From the NCBI GenBank assembly GCA_946811185.2, contig OX328104.1, forward strand, positions 51,258,505-51,322,504: DNA of 64,000 nt, in the 5' to 3' direction. Both the position numbers and the translations under genes were made by a program. The notes beneath the pieces are model-generated. The model did not search any database. It worked only from the letters and a program-made list of their open reading frames with translations, and was not told where the DNA came from. Positions 1 through 10,734 of this stretch are shown here, in pieces. Each line of letters begins with the position of its first letter. The stretch's first letter is position 1. The DNA is from Hippopus hippopus (taxonomy: Eukaryota; Mollusca; Bivalvia; Cardiida; Cardiidae).

Positions 1-45
1 CCTCGGAGAGAGCATGGCTGAGCTTGGATTCAAGCTCGCGACCTC
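1..45 (-). repeat. tRNA-derived SINE fragment (head region)
   Basis: Read on the minus strand, this matches the promoter B-box region and following segment of the fuller SINE copy at 21382-21689 ('gaggtcgc...', then '...tccgagg'). It is cut by the start of the window. Confidence 0.5.
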
Positions 46-151
46 TGTAATTTAGTTAACCCTTACAAAGCCAAATAAACCCAACATAAATTTTCAGTCT
101 AGAAATAAAACCCAAATTATTGCAGTTTCAAGGTTTCTCTAAATACAGTTT

Positions 152-300
152 AACTCTTTAACAGACGACAAAATTGTGGACGTTTCAAAATTAAGAGCAA
201 AATTAAGAGCATTTGTAGACGACAGATATAGCCAATGCGGCTCGAAAAATGGGATCTGATGACCAGCATTTTCTTCTGTTTCAAAATGTTTTCAAACTTT
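152..300 (-). repeat. TTAA-ended palindromic MITE (family B), internally deleted copy
   Basis: Family B is a roughly 230-bp element: TTAA plus ccctttacc at one end, ggtaaagag plus TTAA at the other, and a central hairpin whose arms read 'aaaacattgtgggaaaagg'. This copy has the TTAACTCTTT end and the 'gacgacaaaattg' segment in reverse orientation but only half of the hairpin. About 15 copies or pieces lie in the window. Confidence 0.5.
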
Positions 301-1237
301 TTTTTTCCATGGCGCCTTTAAAACACAAGATTGTTTGGTAAAGGTTTCATAAAATCTAATGTTTCCCATTACAGGTAGTTGGACGGCTGGAGATCGGAGC
401 CAGGTCACGTGGTGCAGAGCATCATCACTGGAACGAGGTGATGAAGTGTCCCAGAAAACAGATAGCAGAGTGGCACAAGCTGTCCGAACAGTGACGGAAC
501 AGTCAATAAAAAGCATAATAATGACAGAAAAAAAGTTTTTAAAAAATCTCTACGGATGAAATTTTCACATACGTTCATCTAGTTTCTACATCTAGCCCTA
601 GGACTTTGTTCTACATTGTAGCTTACAAGGCTCCAACTGCTGTAAGCAAAATAGGAAACGTTTACGGACTGATATAGATCAAGATCAGACTGTACTAACG
701 TGCAGTCTGATCTTGAGTCCATACCGTCCACCCCTTTGGTCAAGCCTATGAGATAAAAAGTCTTTCTGAGTTTCCTTGTTTCGTATTTGCAACCATTGAA
801 AGATTATCGAGTGTATAGATTTGGCGTTGGAAGAGATACCGCCCAAAGCGCCATTGAAAATATTAGTTTGCTATTACGGGTGGTGTAGGTTGAGATCAGT
901 GAGATTACAGACATTGTAGATGCAAGATCAGACTGCAAAGAATATACACTGTGCGATATTCGACTGATCCTTTTACCAAAGAAATACCGTTTATTACGAC
1001 CTGAGAAGGCCTTTGAAAACATTGTTAAAAAAAAAAAATCAGAAAATGCCGCTTATCACATCATTTTCTACCTTTTTCATAGCAAATTTCAGCCATTTTA
1101 GACACATTTAATGCGTCATCTGTAAACGTTTTCGGTTTTAAACAAAGACCGAAATTTAATCGATTTGTAAACAGTGAAAATGTCAACAACAAAAGAATAT
1201 CAAATTGGAATATTTAGATGTTATCTGACTGATAATA
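301..1237. other. Non-coding stretch with arms of family A palindromes
   Basis: No credible gene. It contains a hairpin at 677-721 (arms 'gatcaagatcagactg' and 'cagtctgatcttg') and a lone arm near 918-937. Both belong to palindrome family A, described at 3136-3346. Short ORFs here look like chance. Confidence 0.5.
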
Positions 1238-1254
1238 TCCGCTTCTTTTTCAAG

Positions 1255-1525
1255 GCATGCTCTGGCAAAAGGGCACATGGTTCATCTCCGTGGTGTATGA
1301 TACCAAGCAAGTCATCACATGATTATGCATCCACATAAAATCCATTTTGTCCAACAAACAACAGAATCATGAGGTAAACTCGTCCTTGGACATACAGAAA
1401 ATTGATCAAAAGCGAAAAAATTCGGCCCAGGTCAGCCTGCGCGGACTGCGCAGGCTGACCTGGGTGGATACTTTTCGCAGACGCATTAAGCCCCCTTTTC
1501 ACAGAGCATTGCTCTATTATAAATG
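1255..1525 (-). repeat. Palindromic MITE-like repeat, family C
   Basis: Family C is about 250 bp, flanked by inverted 'catgctctg' and 'cagagcatg' ends, with an internal hairpin of arms 'cccaggtcagcctgcgc' and 'gcgcaggctgacctggg' around a short loop. In this copy the hairpin lies at about 1426-1465. About ten copies or pieces occur in the window in both orientations. The family resembles short non-autonomous repeats seen often in bivalve genomes; I cannot name the parent transposon. Confidence 0.7.
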
Positions 1526-1584
1526 ATGCAGGGTGTGTGCCCTTAGAAAATTCATCATCTACAGTGTCAATTTTTTTTCTCGAC

Positions 1585-1818
1585 TTAACCCCTCACCAAA
1601 AACTTCCGAGTTTAATCGACCGTAAAAAAGAAAAGAAAGCTTTTGAAAACATTGTGGGAAAAGGAGAAAAATGCTGGTAACCAGCATTGTCTCCTTTTCC
1701 CACAATGTTTTCTGACCTTTTCAAGTACAAATTCCCATTGAGTCACGTTATCTTGTCATCTGTATGCTTTTCAATTGGAGGACTCTGAGACTTAATGGTC
1801 GCCGGGTTATAGAGTTAA
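1585..1818 (+). repeat. Family B MITE, full-length with central hairpin
   Basis: It begins TTAACCCCTCACC, ends in gagTTAA, and has a central hairpin at about 1640-1720 whose arms read 'aaaacattgtgggaaaagg' and its complement. TTAA ends with a CCC-type terminus fit a piggyBac-mobilised MITE (inference). Confidence 0.65.
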
Positions 1819-2049
1819 GAAAAGTTTTAGAACACACCTTTGTTCCAGCAGGACAAGTAGAATGAAATGTTTTCAGCTAATACTCAAAATTTACCGGTGT
1901 TTAGTACATAACATCATATCATTTTTTTTCCATTTAATTCGTAGAAATCCGCTGTTGGAAAAAATCCACCGTCAGCTTACATCTTCAGCTTGGAGGAAAT
2001 ACATATATAAAAATTCTATATAAGAATTATGCTTGGTTGGTTGTCTGAT

Positions 2050-2170
2050 ATTTAACAACGTTTGTAACATAATTTTCGCCATTTTACGGCTGCTAGTGCA
2101 CCTATCGATGCATTCCTGGAATTCCTTTTACCAGCACTTTGCGAAACACTCTTTTTAGTCAACTGGATGA
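2050..2170 (-). repeat. SINE 3'-half fragment
   Basis: The reverse complement matches the 3' half of the SINE at 21382-21689 ('gtaaaagaaactccagga...gcactgg...', then 'gttaaa'). The tRNA-like head is absent. Confidence 0.5.
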
Positions 2171-3056
2171 TTTCTAGAATTTAAACATCATCGAAACTAT
2201 GAATAACTCAAAAGGAGAAATGAACCCCCTAGCTTAAGGAGGCCCTTATACTAATTTTCAGCCAGTTTTAACTCATTTTGTCTTTATTTTTTCAAAATAT
2301 AGTCATTCTTATATCTTCATGCCAAATATTGCGCCTGACGGTTGCAAGGTTGCTTAGATTACGGTCGATAGAAAATGCATTTCGCTGAGTTGCGGCCTTC
2401 CATGTAAACAGACTCGTCGTTTCCGGTTTTTGAATCGAAGATTTTCGATATATCCGTTATACACTCGGGTAGATTCGTATGATGATCATGCATTCTGTCA
2501 CGTGACTATATTTGACCTTCGCCCTGCGTTTAATGAGGTAAACAAAGGAAAATGGAAGCTTGTCTGTTGCAGCCTCGATTTTCAGACGGAGGTCGCGGCC
2601 TGTATGCAAATTACACCGTATCCGACTCTAGGCGGAAACCAACGATAAATTTCCGTGACGCACCGCCATTGTTTACAGCTTCGATCGTCAGCCAGTTTTC
2701 TTCTGACCAATGTTCGGTTTCTAATACAAATCTCTGTGTTTCTTTTTTTCAAGTACACCATATATGTCAGTAATTTATCCATGTTTACACAAAGGACTGA
2801 TTTCTGTAGCATTCTAAATTGTTTGAAATTTAACAGCGTTTTTGCTCACCGGCTGTAGACGTGCATCTTTAACCATCATCGATCCTCGAACAAAGTTTGG
2901 TAAAGCTAGAGTTCAAACGTGTAAAACACGGATTTCTAGGCCACTGCGTCATTGGCATACCTAGCCGGCTCGGCTAGGTTAAAAACAATAAATTAATCTT
3001 GGCTCGTATTCAACCATTGTTAACTGCATTCTTTTTTCTAATTCTATATTAAGAAA
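2171..3056. other. Unassigned non-coding stretch
   Basis: I see no gene. There is a small hairpin around 2961-2979 (ctagccggctcggctag). Several overlapping ORFs of about 70 codons at 2430-2858 show no domain or codon signal and are probably chance. Confidence 0.35.
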
Positions 3057-3101
3057 GTAACACAGTTTCTTATTAGTTAAATAAATCAGAAACTGTGTTA
3101 C
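3057..3101. repeat. Short hairpin repeat, family D
   Basis: Arms of 14 bp, 'gtaacacagtttct' at 3057-3070 and 'agaaactgtgttac' at 3088-3101, form a perfect stem. Related hairpins with '(a)ttctgattggcta' arms occur at 18250-18300 and 19921-19964. Confidence 0.6.
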
Positions 3102-3135
3102 CTTTGAATTTTGAAAATTTAGACTAAGAATTTTG

Positions 3136-3346
3136 TTAACCCTTATCTCTCTAAATAACTTGAAATGAAACTTTCAAGCCATCTGTGAAAACCCAGTTTC
3201 TGCTATTTCAATGTTACTTTTAGGGAAGATATCTCCTTATCGGACAGTGTAGATTCAAGATCAGACTGCACGTTCTGTGCAGTCTGATCTTGATCTACAC
3301 TGTCCGCAAAAGGTCAGTGAGTCGCGCTTAGCAGCCTAAGTGTTAA
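3136..3346 (+). repeat. TTAA-ended palindromic MITE, family A
   Basis: Starts TTAACCCTTA and ends near-symmetrically in TAAGTGTTAA, about 211 bp. The right half holds a long hairpin at about 3243-3306, with arms 'cggacagtgtaga' and 'caagatcagactgcac' and their complements around a tiny loop. Other copies: 14806-15018, 21094-21290, 22044-22250 and 24418-24628, plus a diverged subfamily (A2) at 20198-20409 and 62162-62215. TTAA followed by CCCTT is the terminus and target duplication expected of piggyBac-type elements. Confidence 0.7.
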
Positions 3347-3541
3347 ATAAAATGGTCAGTGAAAATGGACAAAGGGTGATACAGTTTCTAAACATGAGAC
3401 CAAACTCGACGGAAGATAAAGTATACATGTATGTTAAAGGTGGCTATTCCAAAGTGTCAAGCATGTTTTTTTTTTGGCTTTCTCTTTGCTGCCTGCATAA
3501 ACTACATACATATACACTGACATTCATTTTGTCTTTTGCGG

Positions 3542-3855
3542 TTAACTCTTCTCTAAACATTTCCCTTTCTTAACGACCCCGAAGAACAAAGTCTTTGAAA
3601 CCATTTTGGGGAGAAAGAGAAACTTCTGGTTACCAGCATTTTCTCCTTTCCCCTCCATGTTTTCTTTTTCTGTTTAAAAGATAAATAGAAAATATTGTGG
3701 GGGGTTAAATGCTGGTTACCAGCATTTTCTCATTTCTCCCGTAATGTTTTCGTCCCTTCAAAAGTCAGCTGCGATCGTTTGTGCTGTATTTAGTGTGTTA
3801 CCTGCAAATGTTACCAATTTGTATTTGTCAAATATTGTGTCGGTTGGTAAAAAAT
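3542..3855 (+). repeat. Family B MITE with two successive hairpins
   Basis: Begins TTAACTCTTCTC and contains two 'ctggttaccagcattttct' hairpins in tandem, at about 3600-3660 and 3690-3750. An internal duplication of the palindromic core is likely. Confidence 0.5.
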
Positions 3856-4144
3856 GAAAAGAGATGAAATTAATCATTGACGCGACTAAATGAGAAAAAA
3901 AACCAAATATCGTCAATGTCAAATTCAGGGCAGATAATTCTTCATTGTCTAGAAGAAGGCGTCCTATATTTGCGCCCCGATGTTATTCGCTGGTGTTCAA
4001 AGTTTTAATACGATGACTCCTGTGTCTAACATGGTTGCCTCCCTTCCATCAATGCAAATGTGACGGGGTGCTTGCATAGGAACATCAGTCAAGGCTTTTT
4101 TTGAATGGTTTGAATGGAAAAATTCCTGCCGTTTTTGATATTAT

Positions 4145-4425
4145 ATCAATTATATCGCGGCGGCCAGGTGCACCTATCCATGCTTTTCAGGTGTTTTTCT
4201 GACCATTACTTCCCGCAATATCATTCCCAAGCCACTGGCTGCTTTCCCACTTAACCACAGCCGAATCATTAGGCAGTGGCAAGACATGAATGATTCCTGA
4301 CGTAATGACTAGCATTGGTCCTCGAAAAGAGCAGGCCGAGCTGTGGGCTTCGAACCAGCGACTCCTCCAACCCTGGTTTTAGGCCTGGTACTTTTCCGAC
4401 CGTTCTACCACGCTCAGCAGACCTG
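4145..4425 (-). repeat. tRNA-derived SINE, reverse orientation
   Basis: Read on the minus strand it has a tRNA-like head with an A-box-like 'tggtagaacggtcgg' and a B-box-like 'ggttcgaag'. The body matches the copies at 16496-16790 and 21382-21689, including the 'ggtgcac' segment near the 3' end. Confidence 0.6.
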
Positions 4426-4587
4426 TGGATACGTCATACCAAAATTGCGTCAGGTCGTCGAAAGAAAGACATCTTAATTCAGTGCCCAGAAAAACAGGCA
4501 TTTCGTCAACGAAACATCAAACTCTTCAAAGAGGGTAAGTGTTATGGGTAGCAAAATTACCTCACTTCAATTTATACAAATAAGCCA

Positions 4588-4803
4588 TCCTCTGGTCAAA
4601 GGGAATTTATGCATCTCCGTGATGCATTATACCAAGCAAGCTGTCACATAATTAAAGACCCATTTTGTACAAAAAAAAAAAAAAAATGAATCATGAGGTG
4701 CACTGGTCCTTTGACATGCAAACAATTGACCAATAGCAAACTGTGTCGACCGAGGCTGACCTGGGTCTATACTTTTTGCAGATGCTGATACATGTGAAAA
4801 GAG
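4588..4803 (-). repeat. Family C repeat, degraded
   Basis: Shares 'gatgcattataccaagcaag', 'aatcatgaggtgcactggtc' and 'gctgacctgggtc' with better copies. One arm of the central hairpin is eroded, and an A-tract lies at about 4671-4686. Confidence 0.5.
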
Positions 4804-5212
4804 TAGTCAGTGACTTGGAAAGAAATTTGTGTTGGTACTTGTGTGAGAAAGCCAAGAAACACATGCGTAAGTACTCTGACTGCGGTGATATGACCTGGGC
4901 TATTAAAACGGCGTTTAACTAAAATACAAACTAAACAAACAAAATCTTCGTATCTCGTCTGTGTTGAGATGCTTGTGTTCGTATACATGTACCAGCTGAG
5001 GCTGTTCAAATTTTAGGCTATTGAAATTCCGGATGCAGTCTGTGTATCTGAATTAAATGAGCTAGTTACGCTTCTTCGCCATATTTGTATTGCTAGCCGC
5101 ATTAGTTTTGCTACAGGGACCACGAGTTAACAAAAATCAGAGGAATCTTATGAAGTACTAGTAAATACAAACATATAAATTATGAAAACAGAGGCACATT
5201 TCATGATGATAC
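4804..5212. other. Unassigned stretch before the LTR element
   Basis: No gene or repeat recognised. The last four bases before the LTR (5213-5216, agtg) are the left copy of the LTR element's target-site duplication. Confidence 0.35.
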
Positions 5213-5216
5213 AGTG

Positions 5217-5452
5217 TGTTGTAAAATCAGACTTGCCTATCTGTAACTGGTCCGCCTCCGAGGGTCACAAAAACTGCTAGTCGTCTTTCCTACAGGCGGA
5301 TGCCGCACAACAACAAGTACACAGTAATAACAATACGTCTTTTCAGTTTGGCTTCTCGATATCGTCTGAGGTTAGCTTTATTGCACGGAGGTCTCAGGCG
5401 CTTATTGTGTACGTGCGGGACTGGCTAAAGTCCAACCAGTGAAATTACCACA
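5217..5452 (+). repeat. 5' LTR
   Basis: 236 bp, TG...CA ends, equal in length to the 3' LTR, with about 7 percent mismatches counted by eye. The flanking agtg at 5213-5216 is the left target duplication. Confidence 0.8.
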
Positions 5453-5559
5453 TACTTCCCCGTTTTGAAAGCCCCATCTTATATAAGGTCTGTTAGTGCA
5501 GCACCCTTTAAGCAAATATACAGCAAGCCCATGTCTAAAAATGCTGTTTGACTATGTGG

Positions 5560-6571
5560 AATTGGCCTGTTCCTCTTTTTGCACGGCCATTAAGATCTAA
5601 TACATTACTGATACTAGCAACTTCCCCTTTAAAGGTGGGAGTATTCATTATAATTCCATTCTCAGGTATCAGATCAAATCTTTTTCCACTAGAATTGTGT
5701 CTAGACCGACTTCCGTCTGGGAATTCCTTTGGCTAGAACAGATGTTTTTCCCTGAAAGAACCAAAATTGCAGTTTGGAAAAGTCTTCATTAATTCCCTAG
5801 CTATATACTGTAATAGCCGGTATATGTGTCCATGGATCCTCTGGTATGGCAAATAGCCGATCATAAGGCTTTAAGGTACTTGCTATTTATAAACCTTCTT
5901 GCCTAACAGGTCCCCTTTTTGCTTCTTTTAGGTGGACTACCAATACAAGACCTGCAGCTCCCATTCTAAGGATCCTCTCCCAAATCCCTACAAACCCAAG
6001 TATCACTAGTCTCTGAGCAGAGAAGTCGAGACATGCATATCTCGCTTATATCTACTACCTTACTGCTGAGAATCTCTTTCTCAAATATGACCCATTTTTC
6101 TGGTGTCATAACTCATAAGACCCACTTTATTTGGATGTATGGCGACTACTGACCTCAGTTTGGGTTGTCTATCAAAAGGCAGCTTAATAGCTCCTTCCAC
6201 TACTAATACCAATAATCTTCTTTCACCCCCTGAATCCACTTTCCCTGACTGGCATTCAGGCTGGGAGTGAGAGACAGTTACCTACATTTATTTGACCCTT
6301 CCCTTCTTTTATCTGGGCAACGATCTGACCTAGCTGAATTGTTCATGTTCTGTACTTTATCGCTCATTATGTCAGTTCCCACATTTCTTATTGTCAGGAT
6401 GACCAATTTAGCCCGAATCACCCTTCTTCTTATTTTCTGAGTCAGAAGTACTTGGTTCAGTGTTTCTGGATCCCTTTTCCACAGCATGTAGTCTGCCAGA
6501 ATGGAGGCATCCCTACAGGTCCAAAAGTATTTCTCTTCCATCTTCCCGCTGAATTTGAATGCTGTTTTCAT
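5560..6571 (-). pseudogene. Possible antisense coding remnant between 5' LTR and gag
   Basis: On the minus strand 6278-6571 is an open frame of 97 codons with a protein-like composition (basic, with WCRD-like and RRR segments). Further open stretches in other frames continue down to about 5560, for example around 6075-6230. The pattern would fit a frameshifted antisense gene in the leader of the LTR element. I recognise no family and chance open frames are a real alternative. Confidence 0.25.
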
Positions 6572-7252
6572 TAATTATTTATGTCCATTTATTGTATTAT
6601 TAATTGTATGTTTGAATTTTGATATCGTTTTTTCTGTATTTTGAGTGCTGGGTTTAGTAGTAAAACACACTTCAAGCGATATTTTGTAATTTTTTGTGAT
6701 GTCTTGTTACAGGGTTACCTCCCTTGCCAACAGTTGAAAACATTGTGGCAGTAGCAAATTCATGTTTTGCTCTTTCCAGTGCCTCAGTTCAACAACTGGA
6801 ATTGCAATTTTTTGCCCAAACTGTTGTATGGTCAATTGACTGTTGCTGGTTGAGGGTGTTCATTATTTCGACTAATTGAAAGTGAAAATAATAAACTAGT
6901 TGTTTCAATTTTATTTTTGACTAACCAAAAGTGAAAATAACTACTTTCCGGCTTTTTAGTGGAAACATAATTTGAAACATTTGTTTCCAGCTTCCCACTT
7001 TCTAAAGGGAAAGTGCTTATCTCTTCCATCTCAAAAAGAGGAAGTGTTAAAGGGGAACTGCTACACTCTTCCGTCTGTTAAAGGGGAAGTGATTAATTTT
7101 CTGACTTGATACAAAAAGCAGATAATTGAAATTTTCATACTATAGATACATCTAGCTGTTAACTATCCATGTCAACAAATATTCATAAATAGTGATTTTA
7201 TCACGCATATTTTTGGTATACATTTGTATTCATAAGCTAGATCTATCATACA

Positions 7253-8623
7253 ATGGACAAGGTACTAATAAATTACTGTTTGGGGCGTGAATTATTAGCT
7301 CTGCCAGGAATTGGAGAGCATCTAGCTGCTGAAATTTTGAAAATGAGGGAGGAGAAAGGAAATGTAGATTTAGAAGAGCTTCGATCTATTCGAGGACTCA
7401 GAATCACAGATGAATTGATAGACCAGATAGACTTTAGACCTTATGAGCCGTCTAATAAAGAGGTTCAAAAAGATACAAGAAGACGAATAAATCGGTCTAT
7501 ATACTTCAATGAAAATCACAGAGCCCCATATCATTTTGATCCAAGTGTTCCCTCACCAGTGGTTCACTACCCTTCACAAACAACTGCAGATGCTTATGGC
7601 AGTCCATATTATGTAGATTATGAACGGAGATCAAATAACTCGTTCTATTCCCAGTATACTGCCAGAGATGCTTATGGTGTCAGCCGCAAAACAAATTGGG
7701 TTAACGACTGCTATGCACAAAGACATGATCCGTCCTATGAACCAGTAACGGTTCCGAGGCACATCAGCTATGATGGCACTGGTTCATGGCCATCATTTTT
7801 TGTTAAGTTTACTACCTTCGCTGAAGAACAACAGTGGACAGGAAGGGAAAGAAAAAATGATTTGTGCTGGTGTTTGCAAGGTAGAGCAAGTGACTACTTT
7901 GCTATGATAATGGACAGAGAACCAAATTTGGAATATTTTGATTTGGTTCAAAGACTAGAAAGACGATTTAGTTCTTCTGATCTTCCCAGTGTGCTGAGGA
8001 TGCAATTTGTAAATCTGCACCGAAAATGTGATGAAAGCATTTACGAATGGGCAGATAGAGTGACATACCTGGGCATAAAGGCCTATGTAGACATACCAGA
8101 GCATCTCATACAATATGAGCTTATTCTAAAATTTTGCCAAGGTTGCACAGATACGGATTCTGGTCACTATGCAATAAATATGAAACCACAGACCTTGGAG
8201 CAAGCAATAGGCCATGAAGTGTGGAATCAAAACACTACAAAAATGATGAATGCGGGACTGGCTAGACATCCCACCCGGCAAGTGCATGCAGATACAGAGG
8301 CAAGTGAAGAATGCTCTGTTAATGCTTCAAGTAGACCAGAGTTAGAGAAAAGAATAACTACTCCGGAGGGGAAGATGAGTCATGTTGTGACTGTATTACA
8401 GGAATTGAAGACTGTCATTTTAACAGAAAGTGAACAAGGGGATATATCTAGGTCGCCAGAAAGGGACCCAGATAGACCTGCTTGTCACAGCTGTAATAAA
8501 ATGGTCCACTTAGAGAAAGACTGTCCCAAACAGAACAAATCGATCAGGTTTCGTGAGACGGCCGATTCGTTAAACGACCAAGGGTTGAGGAAGAAGGCCA
8601 GCCGTCAACCCAAGCAGAATTAA
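7253..8623 (+). CDS. Gag-like protein with N-terminal helix-hairpin-helix and zinc knuckle
   Basis: 456-aa open frame of the LTR element. Residues about 14-61 carry two helix-hairpin-helix-like motifs ('LPGIGEHLAAEIL', then 'LRSIRGLRITDELI'), a DNA-binding fold of the ComEA/competence type. A low-complexity tyrosine-rich linker follows. Residues about 170-330 look like a Gypsy/retrotransposon Gag capsid region ('W..F...F......W'-type spacing). A CCHC zinc knuckle sits at C411, C414, H419, C424 (CX2CX4HX4C). The protein would form the retrotransposon particle and bind RNA. The start codon follows an upstream stretch with no open frame. The ORF is uninterrupted although the protease downstream is broken. 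Family knowledge: CCHC knuckles mark nucleocapsid. Inference: the helix-hairpin-helix adds nucleic-acid binding or targeting. Confidence 0.75.
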   Translation: MDKVLINYCLGRELLALPGIGEHLAAEILKMREEKGNVDLEELRSIRGLRITDELIDQIDFRPYEPSNKEVQKDTRRRINRSIYFNENHRAPYHFDPSVPSPVVHYPSQTTADAYGSPYYVDYERRSNNSFYSQYTARDAYGVSRKTNWVNDCYAQRHDPSYEPVTVPRHISYDGTGSWPSFFVKFTTFAEEQQWTGRERKNDLCWCLQGRASDYFAMIMDREPNLEYFDLVQRLERRFSSSDLPSVLRMQFVNLHRKCDESIYEWADRVTYLGIKAYVDIPEHLIQYELILKFCQGCTDTDSGHYAINMKPQTLEQAIGHEVWNQNTTKMMNAGLARHPTRQVHADTEASEECSVNASSRPELEKRITTPEGKMSHVVTVLQELKTVILTESEQGDISRSPERDPDRPACHSCNKMVHLEKDCPKQNKSIRFRETADSLNDQGLRKKASRQPKQN

Positions 8624-8849
8624 CTGGCCTGAAAACTGAGAACGGAGTAGCTGGACTCAAAGAAGAGCCGGCAGATACTGCTGATGGCGAGTTGCACTCA
8701 AACAAAAGTGAAAAACATGGCGATAAATTGAACGCGTGTGTCAAATAAGTTCATGTTGAAGGAACATTAGAGGGAGATCAAAGTTTGACGGAGCAATTCA
8801 TTGTCTGTGGACTTGATTCCCATTCAGCCTGTACAGTTACCTGCAAAAT

Positions 8850-9456
8850 ACAATATGTACCATTTTAACAGCAATTGTAGATTCAGCTGCTGAAGTTACA
8901 GTAATTTCTGACAGGCTTTATAATCAACTACAGCCGAAGCCCCAATCAAAGGAAATGCCATCTTACATGCTGCAGGGAAAGATATGAGCATGAAAGGTTT
9001 CTAGTAGGCCCTGTGAGTGTTCAACTAGGAATTTCTGTATTTGAAGAGGACATTTATGTCGCTCCTATACAAGATGACATGTTGTTAGAGTTTGATGTAA
9101 TACATGAGAGGAAGATTGATATCAACACCTCAGAATCCTGCCTACAAATAAAAGGGGAAAAGATACCAATGATAATCGGCAATGAAAAAGAGAGATCAAG
9201 AGTGTACATAATTGAGACAGACCATGAACAACCTAAATCTGATAGAGTGATCGAATGTTCACTCGAACACACAGTTGAAGATATCCTTAAACCAGTCAGT
9301 AAAAGGAACCTAGTGTTACCTGGAACAGCCTGTAAAGTGGTAAAAGAGCCGTTAAGAAGTGCCATAGATACATCCGATATATACCATAGCCTGGATGGGA
9401 GGCACAAACCAGAGAAAGATAATTATTATACTGCAAAGAAATTTCTCGTGATCTGA
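8850..9456 (+). pseudogene. Retroviral-type aspartic protease remnant of the LTR element
   Basis: At 8880-8888 the frame reads D-S-A in an 'IVDSAAEVTVIS' context, the position of the DTG/DSG catalytic triplet of retropepsins. Downstream, 9013-9456 stays open for 147 codons with the 'VYVAPIQDDMLL'-like segment typical of the second half of these proteases. At least two reading-frame changes separate the parts, around 8975-9010 where stops interrupt. No reverse transcriptase follows. D-S-A in place of D-S-G may itself be disabling. Confidence 0.6.
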
Positions 9457-9792
9457 TTGGATAATATGCCCCGAACATATATATCATGTACACTGGCAAA
9501 ACCAACGTAAAAGCAGTTTCCCTTTCGGGAGCCCCGTATACATGACTATACCTTCAACACAACATCCAAAATGGCGGCGTCGATCAAGATTAACATCAAG
9601 ATTATGCACCAAACTGCACGTTTTACCTATGTTTCAGTGACGTCAGTTCCCAGTGACGTCAGTTTTCATTGAATTGGAGCACTCAGAAGGGAAATTCTAC
9701 TTCGTCAGCGTACTCAATTTTTGAAACCAAAAAGCAGGTAAATTTCGCTTGACACACGTTGGAATGGTAAAACTTTGCAGTATAATAAATTC
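9457..9792. other. LTR-element interior without recognised coding sequence
   Basis: No RT motif (YxDD-like) seen in any frame. The sequence contains two near-identical 'cagtgacgtcagtt' segments about 15 bp apart, around 9638 and 9653, each with a TGACGTCA core (CRE-like). They could be enhancer-like sites or simple duplication. Confidence 0.3.
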
Positions 9793-10070
9793 GTTGTACG
9801 GTCAGGTGGCAGGGGACTTGGAAACTTGTTCACGGTTGTGGTAAATCATGTCGCCCCTTCGGCTCGGGGCGACATGATTTACCACAGTCGTGAACTAGAG
9901 CTGTCACTGAATGTGACTTAATACCCCCGAAAGCGCTTTGACAAAAACGGGCAATTACTAGTATTTTGTACACGGACGGACAGACAGGCTGATTCCAGTA
10001 TACCCCCGAAAACATTCGTTTTGCAGGGGTATAACAAGTTTCCAAGTCCCCTGCCACCTGACCGTACAAC
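9793..10070. repeat. Nested inverted repeat inside LTR element
   Basis: Outer arms of about 38 bp ('ggtcaggtggcaggggactt' near 9801 and its complement ending at 10070) enclose a second hairpin at about 9837-9893 whose arms read 'gtggtaaatcatgtcgcccc' and its complement. It resembles a foldback MITE inserted in the retroelement. Confidence 0.65.
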
Positions 10071-10227
10071 TAATAAAGTAACCCACAGGCAGGCAATACA
10101 TGTTTCAAGAGTCCAAGATGGTTTTGAACAGCTCCTATGTGGAGGCTGCAAAAAAGACATTAAAGCATACCAGGACTGAAAATACATCATGGAAATGGTA
10201 CAGAACGTATCTCTTGAGAGAGTAAAT

Positions 10228-10396
10228 AAAAATGATACCAGGAAGATACTCAGAGGTCTACAGATGCAAGGCAAAAAATTCAAGTATCTACAAAAATGGT
10301 TATTCCATAAAAAGGAACCACCCGATGGAGAAGTGAGGTTGAATTTTTTGCCTTGCATCTGTAGACCTCTGAGTATCTTCCTGGTACCATTTTTAT
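10228..10396. repeat. Inverted repeat with about 55-bp arms
   Basis: The arm at 10228-10284 (contains 'gaagatactcagaggtctac') and its reverse complement at about 10341-10396 are nearly perfect, spaced by about 55 bp. This is either a second foldback insertion or a snap-back rearrangement next to the 3' LTR. Confidence 0.65.
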
Positions 10397-10424
10397 ATAT
10401 ATAAAAAACTTCTCGCAGCGCCAC

Positions 10425-10660
10425 TGTTGTAAAATCAGACTTGCCTATTTGTAACTGGTCCGCCTTCGAGGGTCACAAAAACTGCTAGTCGTCTTTTCTA
10501 CAGGCAAATGCCGCACAACAGCAAGTACAATGTAACAAAAACACGTCTTTTCAGTTTGGCTTCTCGATATCGTCTGAGGCTAGCTTTATTGAACGGGGTT
10601 CTCAGGCGCTTATTGTGCACGTGCGGGACTGGGTAAAGTCCAACCAGTGAAATTACCACA
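10425..10660 (+). repeat. 3' LTR
   Basis: 236 bp with TG...CA ends, paired with 5217-5452. It is followed by agtg (10661-10664), the right target duplication. Confidence 0.8.
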
Positions 10661-10734
10661 AGTGTCTGATAAGTATATTTAAGCAACCGTTTCTTATTTT
10701 CTTTTCCTGTTATGAATTAGACAACATTTTTGCT

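Larger units (their letters stand above)
5217..10660 (+). mobile_element. LTR retrotransposon (Gypsy-like), 5.4 kb, non-autonomous or decayed
   Basis: Two direct 236-bp repeats at 5217-5452 and 10425-10660 both begin TGTTG and end CACA, and are flanked by the same four bases, agtg (5213-5216 and 10661-10664). I count about 17 mismatches between the LTRs, so the insertion is not recent. Internally there is a 1.8-kb leader, an intact Gag ORF (7253-8623), a frameshifted aspartic-protease region (about 8850-9456), and then nested inverted repeats where reverse transcriptase and integrase would be expected. I saw no canonical TGG primer-binding site directly after the 5' LTR. The element is either internally deleted or belongs to a Gag-Pro-only family. 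Confidence 0.8.

Noticed and set aside
2430..2858. Overlapping ORFs of about 70 codons
   Set aside because: Overlap on both strands, no shared domain or start context.
9918..10424. 168-codon minus-strand ORF near the 3' LTR
   Set aside because: It spans two inverted-repeat inserts and has no domain signal.
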